Virus record (IMG/VR): IMGVR_UViG_3300017917_000930
Span: 1 to 36,775 of that record
Reading direction: 5' to 3' (one strand)
Source of the DNA: a virus
Length of the DNA stretch: 36,775 bases
In this document: piece by piece, positions 23,713 to 31,248 of the stretch
How positions within the stretch are numbered: position 1 is the stretch's first letter
Layout of the letters: each line of letters opens with the position of its first letter
Position numbers and translations under genes: made by a program
The notes under the pieces: generated by a model
Databases searched by the model: none
Seen by the model: only the letters and a program-made list of their open reading frames with translations
Told to the model about the DNA's origin: nothing

Positions 23713-26171
23713 TGAGCGCAATTCTCGGTACCTCGGTTACAGGCGCTGGAGGCCCAGCAGCCTATACGATTGATAACTCACTGCGCTTTCGTAGCTCTGC
23801 TAGTGCTGATTTAAGTAGAACGCCTAGTAGCATTGGAAATCGTAAAACTTGGACTTGGAGTGGATGGGTTAAGCGAGGTTCTTTAGGTTCATTGCAAGTT
23901 CTTTTTGGTGCGGGCACTTCTTCTGGAACGCCTCCTTATGAAACAGCTTTGCTTTTTCTAAATACTGACCAATTAGCAATAGTCATAAATGGTAATGCGG
24001 GTATTGGCGGTCAAGCCTCAACTTCAGCCGTCTTTAGAGACCCATCTGCTTGGTATCACATTGTTGCTTATGTAGATATGTCAGCATCTGGACAAGCAAA
24101 TAAAGCTCGTCTATATGTAAATGGTGTTTTGCAGTCAGTCTCTTATGCAAACTTAGGCACAACCGACGATACTCAAGTTAATAACAATGTTATACATACA
24201 ATAGCTCGATATTCATATACAACCGCTGGTTATTTTGATGGCTACGTAGCCGAAGTTAACTTCATCGACGGTCAAGCCCTAACCCCATCATCCTTTGGCG
24301 AAACAAACTCGTCTACAGGCGTATGGCAACCTAAAGCCTACACTGGCTCATACGGCACAAACGGCTTCTATTTAAAGTTCAGCAATATTGCCACAACTTC
24401 TGGTTCTAATACAGGATTAGGTCGAGACTTCTCTGGTAACGGTAATTTCTGGAACACGAACAACATCAGTGTGACGGCTGGCTCAACTTATGACGCCATG
24501 ACTGATAGCCCAACACTGAAGAGCAATACGATTGGCAATTACCCTGTATTTAATCCAGTAAACAATCTTCCAACTAATAATTCGGCAGGAACGGTTATTT
24601 CTTCAGGAAATTTACAGCTTTTTTCTAATGGCGCAGAGGGGTTTGTAAACGGAACAGCTATTGGTACGATGCAAATACCAAGTACGGGAAAATGGTATTG
24701 GGAAGTTACGATTACCAATAGAGCTACTGCTGCCCCCTCAAGAAGCCAAGTGGGGATTATTGCGCAAGCGGCTTACTACGCTGCAAGCTTAGATGTTGTC
24801 TATGCGACTGTTGCTGGTGTTTATGCGTATACAGGGAATGGACAAAAGGCCGCTTCCCCTAACGGAATATTTACTAATTATGGAAGTTCATGGTCAAACG
24901 GCGATGTAGTTGGTGTTGCTTGTGATTTTGATGCAGGTACAATCAGTTTTTATTTAAACAACGTAAACCAAGGCGTTGCTTTTAGTGGCTTAAGCGGTTC
25001 TTCTGGTTATTATCCAATTGTCGGGTATTGGGGAACATTTAACATTAATTTCGGGCAACGCCCATTCGCATACACTCCTCCCAGCGGATTTAACCGCTTA
25101 CAAACATTCAACCTGCCAACCCCAACAATCGGCGCATCAGCGACCACACAGGCTAATGATTATTTTGATATAAGTTTGTATAGTGGCAATAATAGCACTC
25201 AAACAGTAACGAATTCGGGGGCAATGCAACCTGATATGGTTTGGATTAAGTCTAGAAACGTAAATGGTGCTAACCATGTTGTTACTGATTCAGTTAGAGG
25301 TGTAAATAGATTTGTAATTACAAACCTTTCTGATTCTGAATTTAACGTAGCCAACACTCTAACTAGCTTTAATAGTAATGGGTTTTCTCTTGGCAATAGT
25401 GTTTATGACTTCAACATTAGTGGAAATAATTATGTCGCTTGGCAATGGAGAGCAAACCAAGGAACTAATGTAACCAATACTGCTGGTTCTATTACTTCAA
25501 CAGTAAGTGCTAATACAACCGCTGGATTCTCTGTAGTGACTTGGACAGGTGCTGGCTCAACAGGAACTATTGGCCATGGATTGGGCGCAACCCCTAACTT
25601 TATTATTCTTAAAAGAAGAAACGCGGCGGTAAACTGGTTTGTTGGTGGAAGCAACATAGCATCTGCTGGTAATGGAACTTGGTCATCAGTTATTGAAGGT
25701 TTAAATACTACAAATGGTGTAAATACTGGCGCAACGGCTATATTTAATAGCACGGCACCAACTAGCACAGTATTTACTGGTGGCTCAGAAATGACTATTA
25801 ATGGCGCAACTTATGTTGCTTACTGTTTTACTCAAGTGCGTGGTTACTCAGCCTTCGGCTTATATACAGGTAATGGCTCTACTGATGGCCCATTTGTATA
25901 CTTAGGTTTTAGACCTAGATTTGTTATGTTTAAACGTACAGATGCATCAAATAGCTGGTATATGTATGACACATCAAGAACTACAATCAACGTTATGGGC
26001 GCTGAACTAGCTGCGGATAGCTCTGGAGCAGAGTCTACATTTAATTCTAGAGATTTTTTATCAAACGGATTTAAACTGCGCTCAGCAAATGCTTCATTAA
26101 ACGCTTCAGGCGGTACATACATCTATATGGCTTTTGCAGAGTCACCCTTTAACTATTCACTTGCAAGATAA
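23712..26171 (+). CDS. Receptor-binding type protein with LamG-like and SPRY-like domains (819 aa)
   Basis: Starts at TAATG after fibre 2. Residues about 20-225 fit a concanavalin A/LamG-like lectin jelly roll: FRSSASADLSRTPSSIGNRK, WSGWVKRG, ARLYVNGVLQSV and FDGYVAEVNFIDGQALTPSS. Residues about 317-449 resemble a SPRY domain: KWYWEVTITN, VGIIAQAAYY, WSNGDVVGVACDFDAGTISF, YLNNVNQGVAF and FNINFGQRPF. Residues about 480-815 form a third repeated-looking beta region (MVWIKSRNVNGANHVVTDSV, then later FVMFKRTDASNSWYMYDTSR), possibly the DUF7483-type domain I associate with such proteins; not verified. Binding folds in series fit a host-recognition protein. Base composition alternates between GC-rich linkers and AT-rich modules. 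Confidence 0.82.
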   Translation: MSAILGTSVTGAGGPAAYTIDNSLRFRSSASADLSRTPSSIGNRKTWTWSGWVKRGSLGSLQVLFGAGTSSGTPPYETALLFLNTDQLAIVINGNAGIGGQASTSAVFRDPSAWYHIVAYVDMSASGQANKARLYVNGVLQSVSYANLGTTDDTQVNNNVIHTIARYSYTTAGYFDGYVAEVNFIDGQALTPSSFGETNSSTGVWQPKAYTGSYGTNGFYLKFSNIATTSGSNTGLGRDFSGNGNFWNTNNISVTAGSTYDAMTDSPTLKSNTIGNYPVFNPVNNLPTNNSAGTVISSGNLQLFSNGAEGFVNGTAIGTMQIPSTGKWYWEVTITNRATAAPSRSQVGIIAQAAYYAASLDVVYATVAGVYAYTGNGQKAASPNGIFTNYGSSWSNGDVVGVACDFDAGTISFYLNNVNQGVAFSGLSGSSGYYPIVGYWGTFNINFGQRPFAYTPPSGFNRLQTFNLPTPTIGASATTQANDYFDISLYSGNNSTQTVTNSGAMQPDMVWIKSRNVNGANHVVTDSVRGVNRFVITNLSDSEFNVANTLTSFNSNGFSLGNSVYDFNISGNNYVAWQWRANQGTNVTNTAGSITSTVSANTTAGFSVVTWTGAGSTGTIGHGLGATPNFIILKRRNAAVNWFVGGSNIASAGNGTWSSVIEGLNTTNGVNTGATAIFNSTAPTSTVFTGGSEMTINGATYVAYCFTQVRGYSAFGLYTGNGSTDGPFVYLGFRPRFVMFKRTDASNSWYMYDTSRTTINVMGAELAADSSGAESTFNSRDFLSNGFKLRSANASLNASGGTYIYMAFAESPFNYSLAR

Positions 26172-26180
26172 GGATTAAAT

Positions 26181-26747
26181 ATGTTTGCAATCGTACAAAA
26201 CGACCAAGTAGCCCAATACGTACCAGATGGTTCTGCGTTTACGTGGGATGGCGTTCAATATCCACCACAATGGGTTGCTCAAGCTACGCCAGAACAAATG
26301 GCACAAATCGGCATGCTTCCAGTGGTATACGGTCCATATCCAAACGACCAATACTATTGGGTGGGTGAAAACGCTCCTGTGATTACGGCTACTGAAGTGA
26401 CTATCACTTACACAGCCACGCCAAAAGACTTAACTCAACTTAAGGCAAATCAGGTTAACACTATCAATCAAACAGCGTATTCAATCCTATTACCTAGTGA
26501 CTGGATGGTAGTTAAGGCTGTTGAAACATCTACTACAGTGCCAACTGATTGGAACACGTGGCGTCAAACTATACGTAATGAAGCGGCTGCTGGCGTAACA
26601 GCGGTAGAAGCTTGTACAACTGTAGAAGAATTGGCTACCTTACCAGCTATTCAATGGTCACCAGACCCAGACCAAGTGGCTAGACTTGTTGCGCAAGAAG
26701 CAACACAATTAGCACAATCAACCGAACAACCAACTGAAGGAGTTTAA
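26181..26747 (+). CDS. Tail-fibre-associated / assembly-like protein (188 aa)
   Basis: AAGGA at 26170-26174 precedes ATG 26181. N-terminal MFAIVQNDQVAQYVPDGSAF, then WDGVQYPPQWVAQATPEQMA, resembles the small domain at the start of tail-fibre assembly or XkdW-like proteins. The middle has a helical ITATEVTITYTATPKDLTQL segment. Later SDWMVVKAVETSTTVPTDWN and WRQTIRNEAAAG match the common phage motif DW-x-VV-x-x-E-x-x-x-x-VP-x-x-W-x-x-WR-x-x-IR. Encoded immediately after the receptor-binding gene, it probably helps fibre folding or attachment. Confidence 0.7.
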   Translation: MFAIVQNDQVAQYVPDGSAFTWDGVQYPPQWVAQATPEQMAQIGMLPVVYGPYPNDQYYWVGENAPVITATEVTITYTATPKDLTQLKANQVNTINQTAYSILLPSDWMVVKAVETSTTVPTDWNTWRQTIRNEAAAGVTAVEACTTVEELATLPAIQWSPDPDQVARLVAQEATQLAQSTEQPTEGV

Positions 26748-26749
26748 TT

Positions 26750-27088
26750 ATGTCAGCAATAATTACATGGACAGTCACAGCGATGGACTGCTACCCAGAG
26801 GTAGACGGCGAGCAAGACGTAGTATTTACAGTTCACTGGACTTGTTCTGGCGTGCAAGATACTTACTCAGCCTCTGTTTATTCAACCCAGTCTGTAACAG
26901 TAGACTCTGGCGCAACATTTACACCATACGACCAACTAACTGAAGCTCAGGTTTTGGGCTGGATTTGGGAGGCTGGCGTAGATAAAGTTGCTACAGAAGC
27001 CACTGTACAGCAACAGATTGATAACCAGATTAATCCTCCAGTGGTGACTCCACCACTGCCATGGGCGCCAGCTCCAGTAGAGGCATAA
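26750..27088 (+). CDS. Small phage protein, DUF7936-like (112 aa)
   Basis: AAGGAG at 26737-26742 precedes ATG 26750. The pattern MSAIITWTVTAMDCYPEVDG, then VVFTVHWTCSG, TFTPYDQLTEAQVLGWIWEA and a terminal QIDNQINPP fits a small family found beside phage fibre genes. I recall the name DUF7936 but cannot verify it. Beta strand then helix arrangement, no catalytic residues evident. Probably a fibre or tail accessory protein. Confidence 0.7.
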   Translation: MSAIITWTVTAMDCYPEVDGEQDVVFTVHWTCSGVQDTYSASVYSTQSVTVDSGATFTPYDQLTEAQVLGWIWEAGVDKVATEATVQQQIDNQINPPVVTPPLPWAPAPVEA

Positions 27089-27101
27089 AGTTATGGGCAA
27101 G

Positions 27102-27121
27102 CCGTCAGCCCTTTTTGACGG
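27102..27121 (+). other. Small hairpin in intergenic gap
   Basis: CCGTCA (27102-27107) pairs with TGACGG (27116-27121) around an eight-base loop that contains five T. The T-run is in the loop rather than after the stem, so it is a poor classical terminator. It may mark mRNA processing in the 53-base gap between 27088 and 27142. Confidence 0.4.
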
Positions 27122-27141
27122 TACTTTAATAGGAGAATGAT

Positions 27142-27369
27142 ATGGGCGAGAAAAAAACAACCCCAATCACAATCGATGGCGTGGAATATATCTATGAAGA
27201 CATGACTCAGAAGCAACAAATTCTGATGAATCATGTTTTAGATTTAGATAGGAAAATGGGTTCTGCACAATTTAACCTTGACCAATTAGCTGTTGGTAAG
27301 CAAGCATTTATTGCTATGCTAAAAGAAGAATTGTCAAAACCTGCTGAAGAAGCTGAAAAAGTGGAGTAA
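27142..27369 (+). CDS. Small helical protein, DUF6447-like (75 aa)
   Basis: AGGAG at 27131-27135. The sequence TPITIDGVEYIYEDMTQKQQ followed by helices (HVLDLDRKMGSAQFNLDQLA, then FIAMLKEEL) matches a small beta-hairpin plus coiled-coil family common in phages; I recall it as DUF6447-like. The acidic C-terminus is AEEAEKVE. Function unknown; position between fibre accessory genes and the lysis cassette. Confidence 0.7.
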   Translation: MGEKKTTPITIDGVEYIYEDMTQKQQILMNHVLDLDRKMGSAQFNLDQLAVGKQAFIAMLKEELSKPAEEAEKVE

Positions 27370-27371
27370 AG

Positions 27372-27605
27372 ATGGACTGGCAAACCCTCATCAACGTTGG
27401 TTGTGGATTAATACTAGCTATGATGGGCTGGTTTGCCCGTGAGCTATGGGACATGGTTCAAAAGCTTAAAGATGACGTCCAAAAGCTGGAGGTCAAAATG
27501 AGTGAAGAGTACTTAAAGAAAACGGACGTGAATAATCGATTTGACAAAATTGATGCAATTCTTGGCAAAATTTTTGACAAATTGGATAGTAAAGTCGATA
27601 AATGA
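27372..27605 (+). CDS. Small membrane protein with coiled coil (holin-like candidate, 77 aa)
   Basis: One transmembrane segment near the N-terminus (LINVGCGLILAMMGWFAREL, about residues 6-25) is followed by a long charged coiled coil (MVQKLKDDVQKLEVKM) and a second helix ending in KIFDKLDSKVDK. The topology, short N-terminus outside and coiled coil in the cytoplasm or the reverse, is not settled. It opens the lysis/envelope cassette and its stop overlaps the next start as ATGA. It could be an accessory holin or antiholin; no lytic function can be shown from sequence. Confidence 0.72.
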   Translation: MDWQTLINVGCGLILAMMGWFARELWDMVQKLKDDVQKLEVKMSEEYLKKTDVNNRFDKIDAILGKIFDKLDSKVDK

Positions 27606-28075
27606 AAAACCTTACGCTTTTTTTGGTTGGGTTACTAATAGGTGGGCTAACCGCTAAAGCGATAGCGCAAGACACCACCATTAATTACAAGGGTCAGCCA
27701 CCCCCAACGGCAATGGCTCCTAGCATGTCAGCATTCTCTCAGGATGTCTGCGCAGTTCCCGTAGCTGGCGCTGTTAGCTCTACAGTCATCGGCTTTTCTG
27801 GTGGCACGATGTATAAAGATGAGAACTGCGAGCGCATTAAGTTAGCCAAGACTCTCAATGACTTAGGGCTTAAGGTGTCTGCGGTAGCGGTTTTATGCTC
27901 AGATAACAGAGTTTGGGATGCCATGATGATGTCTGGCACCCCATGTCCTATAGATGGTCTCGTTGGCGACGCAGCACGTAACGAGTGGATAAAGAGACAC
28001 CCTAAGAGATTTGAGAAGCTATATGGTACGGTTCCTCCTTTGGTTTCTGTTACTCCTTCTGCCGAGGCTAAGTGA
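27602..28075 (+). CDS. Exported protein with signal peptide, unknown (157 aa)
   Basis: MKNLTLFLVGLLIGGLTAKA followed by IAQDT is a clear Sec signal peptide with an AIA cleavage site at about residue 22/23. The mature part is Pro-rich at first, then a hydrophobic Gly/Ser segment (VAGAVSSTVIGFSGGTMYKD), then ENCERIKLAKTLNDLGLKVS and AVAVLCSDNRVWDAMMMSGT with Cys residues that could form disulphides in the periplasm. I recall similar ENCER...LCxDxRVW proteins in other phages, placed in lysis or tail regions, without known function. The last 53 bases overlap the next gene in another frame, as in spanin gene pairs. Confidence 0.75.
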   Translation: MKNLTLFLVGLLIGGLTAKAIAQDTTINYKGQPPPTAMAPSMSAFSQDVCAVPVAGAVSSTVIGFSGGTMYKDENCERIKLAKTLNDLGLKVSAVAVLCSDNRVWDAMMMSGTPCPIDGLVGDAARNEWIKRHPKRFEKLYGTVPPLVSVTPSAEAK

Positions 28076-29003
28076 TGCTCAATATAATGCGTGCTATTGC
28101 ACAACCCCTTGGACTGCAAACCAAACCTTCGGGCAATCTTGCACGGCAAACGCCGACTGCTGGGCTTGTGCACCGGGGGCTTACTCAACCATATGGCAAC
28201 AAGCGTTCTGTAGTGGCTACCAAGCTCCACAAGTCGTCGCTTGCACCCAAGAAACCCAGTTCCAAACTCAAAGTTGCCCAGTTAATTACAGCGGAATCAT
28301 TACGCAAACCCGCACAAAAATATGTCCAAGTGGAGTTTGGACAGAGTGGCAAACAACGCAAAACACCTGTACGCCGAACCCACCAACATGCCAAGTAACG
28401 ACAGAATCTCAAACTCTAGCTTGTCAGATAGGCTATACGGGGAGCATTACCCAGACTCGTTCCTCGACTTGCCCGAATCCGTACGGGCAACCGATATTCG
28501 GAGCTTGGGTGACTACATCGGACAGTTGCAAAAAATCGATAACCAACACAACAAACCCTGCGTCGCCTGTATCGCCCCTGAATCCAGCTTCCAACATATC
28601 TGCCCCAACAATCCCATCCTCACCTGCAATTGCGCCAACCCCGTCGATTGCCCAGAGCTCGGCTCCGACCCCGATGGCAACTCCAGAAGTGAAAACGGAA
28701 ACCAAAACAGAGACGAAGCAGGAAGTAAAAACAGAAACGAAGACAGATGCCCCAACCACGACGGCTTCTCCGACAACATCGAATACATCAAGCCCAAGAT
28801 TAGTAACTCCCCTTGGCCTTGCGTTGTCGTTGGAGCTATTTGTGAAACCAGCTTTAACCCAGCCGAGTCTTTTTCCAGACTTAGCGATAAAACAGGAATT
28901 GCCAATAGAGATGCTGATGCAGGACAAGACGGTAATGAGTCTTATGTTTCAGCCAACCATTGAGCAAAATTTAGAAACTCAAGATTTAGGATTTGAGCAA
29001 TGA
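28023..29003 (+). CDS. Secreted Cys-rich protein with two TSP1-like repeats (326 aa)
   Basis: The start at ATG 28023 gives a textbook signal peptide (MVRFLLWFLLLLLPRLSDA, cleavage before Gln20). A TTG four codons upstream (28011) is an alternative. The signal peptide is encoded wholly inside the preceding gene in another frame. Mature residues 20-73 hold Cys at 24, 26, 40, 46, 49 and 63. Then two related repeats, residues 74-116 and 123-169, share C-x10-C-x(6)-GxITQTR-x3-C-P ... W ... C, similar to thrombospondin type 1 units. A Pro/Ser/Thr linker and a Lys/Glu/Thr repeat (222-242) follow, then a hydrophobic stretch near 262-275. The frame is confirmed by synonymous third-base differences between repeats. 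Likely periplasmic or outer-surface; role in lysis or superinfection is unknown. Confidence 0.75.
   Translation: MVRFLLWFLLLLLPRLSDAQYNACYCTTPWTANQTFGQSCTANADCWACAPGAYSTIWQQAFCSGYQAPQVVACTQETQFQTQSCPVNYSGIITQTRTKICPSGVWTEWQTTQNTCTPNPPTCQVTTESQTLACQIGYTGSITQTRSSTCPNPYGQPIFGAWVTTSDSCKKSITNTTNPASPVSPLNPASNISAPTIPSSPAIAPTPSIAQSSAPTPMATPEVKTETKTETKQEVKTETKTDAPTTTASPTTSNTSSPRLVTPLGLALSLELFVKPALTQPSLFPDLAIKQELPIEMLMQDKTVMSLMFQPTIEQNLETQDLGFEQ
28242..28529 (+). repeat. Two Cys-rich TSP1-like repeats
   Basis: Copy 1 at 28242-28370 and copy 2 at 28389-28529. The shared ITQTR (28299-28313 and 28446-28460) is spelled with four of five codons different at the third base only, which shows selection on this reading frame. 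Confidence 0.7.
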
Positions 29004-29452
29004 GCGATACAGAAAAGTTAGATAAAGTACAAGGATTCGTAGAAAAGTGGGTGTCATGGGCTAAACAAAATACCATGATTGCTGGCTTTATTATCACTGG
29101 AATCCCCGTAATTGGCGGAGCAGGATACACCGCTATTACTAAATTTAATGAAGTCAAAGACATGTATGAGAGCTTTAGCGATGTTGCTGGAGATGCCAGC
29201 GTTGCTAAGCGCAAAGCAATTGCCTTAGAAGAAAAGGTGCAGGAACAGCGTGAGACTATTATTAAGCTTCAGGAGCGTCTTGCAGAGGCGCTAATGGCAT
29301 CCCGTGAAGCCAAAATTCTTTCGGAATCCAATCAAAAAGAGCTACGTGCTGGATTAAACGCTCAAAAGACAGAACTTGAGGTAACTGCAAACTCTCTTAA
29401 ACAAGAAATGAACTCTGTTCGCCGTGCAACCACTAACCGTTTAGGACAATAA
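29000..29452 (+). CDS. Membrane-anchored coiled-coil protein (150 aa)
   Basis: ATGA overlap with the previous gene. One transmembrane helix (MIAGFIITGIPVIGGAGYTA, about 26-45) is followed by about 85 residues of charged coiled coil (KAIALEEKVQEQRETIIKLQ and onward), ending basic. An N-terminal anchor plus long periplasmic coiled coil is the layout of inner-membrane spanins (Rz-like). The helix could equally belong to a holin accessory. No outer-membrane lipoprotein partner with a lipobox is seen, so the spanin call is only a hypothesis. Confidence 0.7.
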   Translation: MSDTEKLDKVQGFVEKWVSWAKQNTMIAGFIITGIPVIGGAGYTAITKFNEVKDMYESFSDVAGDASVAKRKAIALEEKVQEQRETIIKLQERLAEALMASREAKILSESNQKELRAGLNAQKTELEVTANSLKQEMNSVRRATTNRLGQ

Positions 29453-29453
29453 C

Positions 29454-29957
29454 ATGCTATCTCTATTTTCAACCCTAGGTGGTCTATTAATCTCTGGCTT
29501 ACCCAAAGTTCTTGAATACTTCCAAGACAAGTCTGACAAGGCTCATGAGCTCAAATTAGCGCAAATGCAGACTGAGCGTGAGCTCCAAATGTTAGAACGT
29601 GGCTATATTGCGCAAGCCAAAGTTGAAGAAATCCGTACTGACCAGATTGCTATCAATGCAGATATGGAAATGACAAAAGCAGCTTATGAGCACGATGCCA
29701 AAGTCCTAGAAAAAGCTGCCCCTTGGGTGTCTTCATTTGTGGGTACAGTGCGCCCAGTGGTGACTTATTTGTTCGTTTTAGAGCTTTTTGTTATCAACGT
29801 CGGGATTGGTATTTATGCGTTTACACACCCCGGTATTATTACCAATATTGAGGACTTGATTAAGATTTCCCAAGAGATTTTCAGTGACGATGAGATGGCT
29901 ATGCTAGGTGGCATCATCGGTTTCTGGTTCGGCTCACGTAATTGGTCTAAAAAGTGA
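29454..29957 (+). CDS. Putative holin, 3TM GTA-type (167 aa)
   Basis: An N-terminal hydrophobic or amphipathic stretch (LSLFSTLGGLLISGLPKVLE) leads into a long charged helix (HELKLAQMQTERELQMLERG). Two C-terminal transmembrane segments follow (VRPVVTYLFVLELFVINVGI and MLGGIIGFWFGSRNW). The order helix, WVSSFVGTVRPVVTY, then GFWFGSRNWSK is that of the three-TM holin family described from gene-transfer agents (GTA_holin_3TM, from memory). Holins form the membrane lesions that release endolysin, encoded next door with a GTGA overlap. Confidence 0.78.
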   Translation: MLSLFSTLGGLLISGLPKVLEYFQDKSDKAHELKLAQMQTERELQMLERGYIAQAKVEEIRTDQIAINADMEMTKAAYEHDAKVLEKAAPWVSSFVGTVRPVVTYLFVLELFVINVGIGIYAFTHPGIITNIEDLIKISQEIFSDDEMAMLGGIIGFWFGSRNWSKK

Positions 29958-30430
29958 AAGTAAGCGACAAAGCCATCAAAATGATAAAGCACCATGAGGG
30001 GGTCAAAACACGCCCCTATCAGTGCCCTGCTTTATTGTGGACGGTTGGCGTTGGGCATGTAATTGACCCAACTCACGCTAGAGTTCCATTGGCTGAGCGC
30101 AAGAATTTACCAATTCCTGAGGGGTGGGATAGAACCCTGACGATGGATGAGGTGGACGATATACTTAAGAAAGATTTAGCAAGGTTTGAGGCGGGTGTTT
30201 TAAGGTTATGCCCAAAAGGCAAAAAACAGGGGCAATTTGATGCTTTGGTTAGTTTTGCCTTTAACGTCGGTCTTGGCAACCTACAAAACAGTACTTTACG
30301 GATGAAGCACAATCGTGAAGACTATGAGGGTGCATCTGAAGAATTCTTAAAGTGGAACAAAGCTGGAGGCAAGGTTTTACGAGGTTTAACGATACGCCGA
30401 GAAGACGAGAAGGCGTTGTATTTATCTTGA
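29954..30430 (+). CDS. Endolysin, GH24 lysozyme
   Basis: The start codon is GTG at 29954, overlapping the holin stop (GTGA). The 158-residue protein is a single GH24 muramidase. Catalytic residues fall at the canonical spacing E-x8-(D/C)-x5-T: Glu15 (KHHEG), Cys24 (in place of Asp), and Thr30 (TVGVGH). The Cys variant is known from P22/lambdoid relatives. Other marks are QFDALVSFAFNVGLGNLQNS, the conserved Ala-Phe-Asn region, and GLTIRREDEKALYL at the end. There is no signal peptide or SAR helix, so it needs the holin to reach the peptidoglycan, where it cleaves between MurNAc and GlcNAc. Confidence 0.93.
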   Translation: MKVSDKAIKMIKHHEGVKTRPYQCPALLWTVGVGHVIDPTHARVPLAERKNLPIPEGWDRTLTMDEVDDILKKDLARFEAGVLRLCPKGKKQGQFDALVSFAFNVGLGNLQNSTLRMKHNREDYEGASEEFLKWNKAGGKVLRGLTIRREDEKALYLS

Positions 30431-30442
30431 AAGGAACATAAA

Positions 30443-30613
30443 ATGGCAACAAAGAAACCTGTATGGGATAAGGCTCGACCAAAGAGCCTTGGCGAACCAA
30501 AGAAGTTAACACCCCAACAAAAGGCTTCTGCTAAGCAACGTGCAACACGTGCAGGAAGGCAGTATCCTAATTTAGTGGATAACATGGCTGTAGCCAAACG
30601 GAAGAAAAAATGA
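30443..30613 (+). CDS. Small basic phage protein (56 aa)
   Basis: An AAGGAAC ribosome site precedes ATG 30443. The product MATKKPVWDKARPKSLGEPK, followed by KLTPQQKASAKQRATRAGRQ and YPNLVDNMAVAKRKKK, fits a small very basic protein that I recall from phage genomes with the same PxW-x-K start and YPNLVDNM end. Its stop overlaps the next start as ATGA. Charge suggests nucleic-acid contact, possibly internal to the virion; no function is known. Confidence 0.75.
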   Translation: MATKKPVWDKARPKSLGEPKKLTPQQKASAKQRATRAGRQYPNLVDNMAVAKRKKK

Positions 30614-31248
30614 CCGCTGCCTCTGTAATGACCTATGACTCGCTAAGTGCAGACGTTCTTTCTTATCTAGAACGTTCGGACGAAGCTACCATTCAAAAGA
30701 TACCAACATTCATTATGTTGGCAGAATCTAAGATTTCTAACGAAATCAAGATTCTTGGTCAAATTCAGGTCGTTACAAGCAATATGGAAGTTGGTAATGG
30801 AATTATCAACAAACCAGCTCGCTGGCGTGAAACCGTATCCATGAACATAACAGTTGCTGGCGTTCGCCGACCAGTTCTCAATAGGCGCTATGAATACCTA
30901 AGAACCTATTGGCCTGACGCCTCCCAAACAGATGTTCCTAAGTTTTATTCAGATTATGACTACAACCATTGGTTTGTAGCACCAACCCCAAATGATGATT
31001 ATGCATTTGAGGTTCTTTACTATGAGCGCTTACAGCCACTAAGCTCTGCCAACCAGACAAACTGGTTAACCATCAATGCACCTCAATTAATGCTTTATGG
31101 CACCTTATTAGAAGCGATGCCATTCCTTAAAAATGATGAGCGAGTTCCTCTGTGGCAGGCTATGTATGACCGTGCTTTACAGACGCTTAAGATTGAAGAC
31201 GTCAAGGGAATTGCTGACCGTCAAGCTATCGCAGTGGAGAATAGATAA
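30610..31248 (+). CDS. Head-tail adaptor / connector protein (212 aa)
   Basis: The start (MTAASVMTYDSLSADVLSYL) and ERSDEATIQKIPTFIMLAES match the Y-x-x-L...I-x-x-YL-x-R-D...IP-x-FI-x-LAE opening of phage adaptor proteins that sit beneath the portal in short-tailed phages. A beta region holds KPARWRETVSMNITVAGVRR. Late motifs WFVAPTPNDDYAFEVLYYER and LMLYGTLLEAMPFLKNDERV are also family-like. With the gp4-like protein at 16850 this would give two ring proteins in the neck. No catalytic motif, ATGA coupling upstream and TAATG downstream. Confidence 0.78.
   Translation: MTAASVMTYDSLSADVLSYLERSDEATIQKIPTFIMLAESKISNEIKILGQIQVVTSNMEVGNGIINKPARWRETVSMNITVAGVRRPVLNRRYEYLRTYWPDASQTDVPKFYSDYDYNHWFVAPTPNDDYAFEVLYYERLQPLSSANQTNWLTINAPQLMLYGTLLEAMPFLKNDERVPLWQAMYDRALQTLKIEDVKGIADRQAIAVENR

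Noticed and set aside
25430-25768. Antisense 112-codon frame in the receptor-binding gene
   Set aside because: Shadow of Asn/Thr/Gly-rich coding on the + strand; composition explains the open frame.
27093-27140. Tiny frame MGKPSALFDGTLIGE in the 53-base gap
   Set aside because: Fifteen codons, no clear ribosome site, overlaps a hairpin; not enough to call a gene.
28433-28927. Antisense frames of 164 and 130 codons
   Set aside because: Opposite to all other genes, no ribosome site, and the hydrophobic Val/Gly sequence mirrors the Thr/Pro-rich + strand codons.
28072-28963. Alternative + frames (28072-28398 and 28322-28963) over the secreted protein
   Set aside because: The Cys-rich frame has a signal peptide and repeats with synonymous third-base changes; the other frames show neither.
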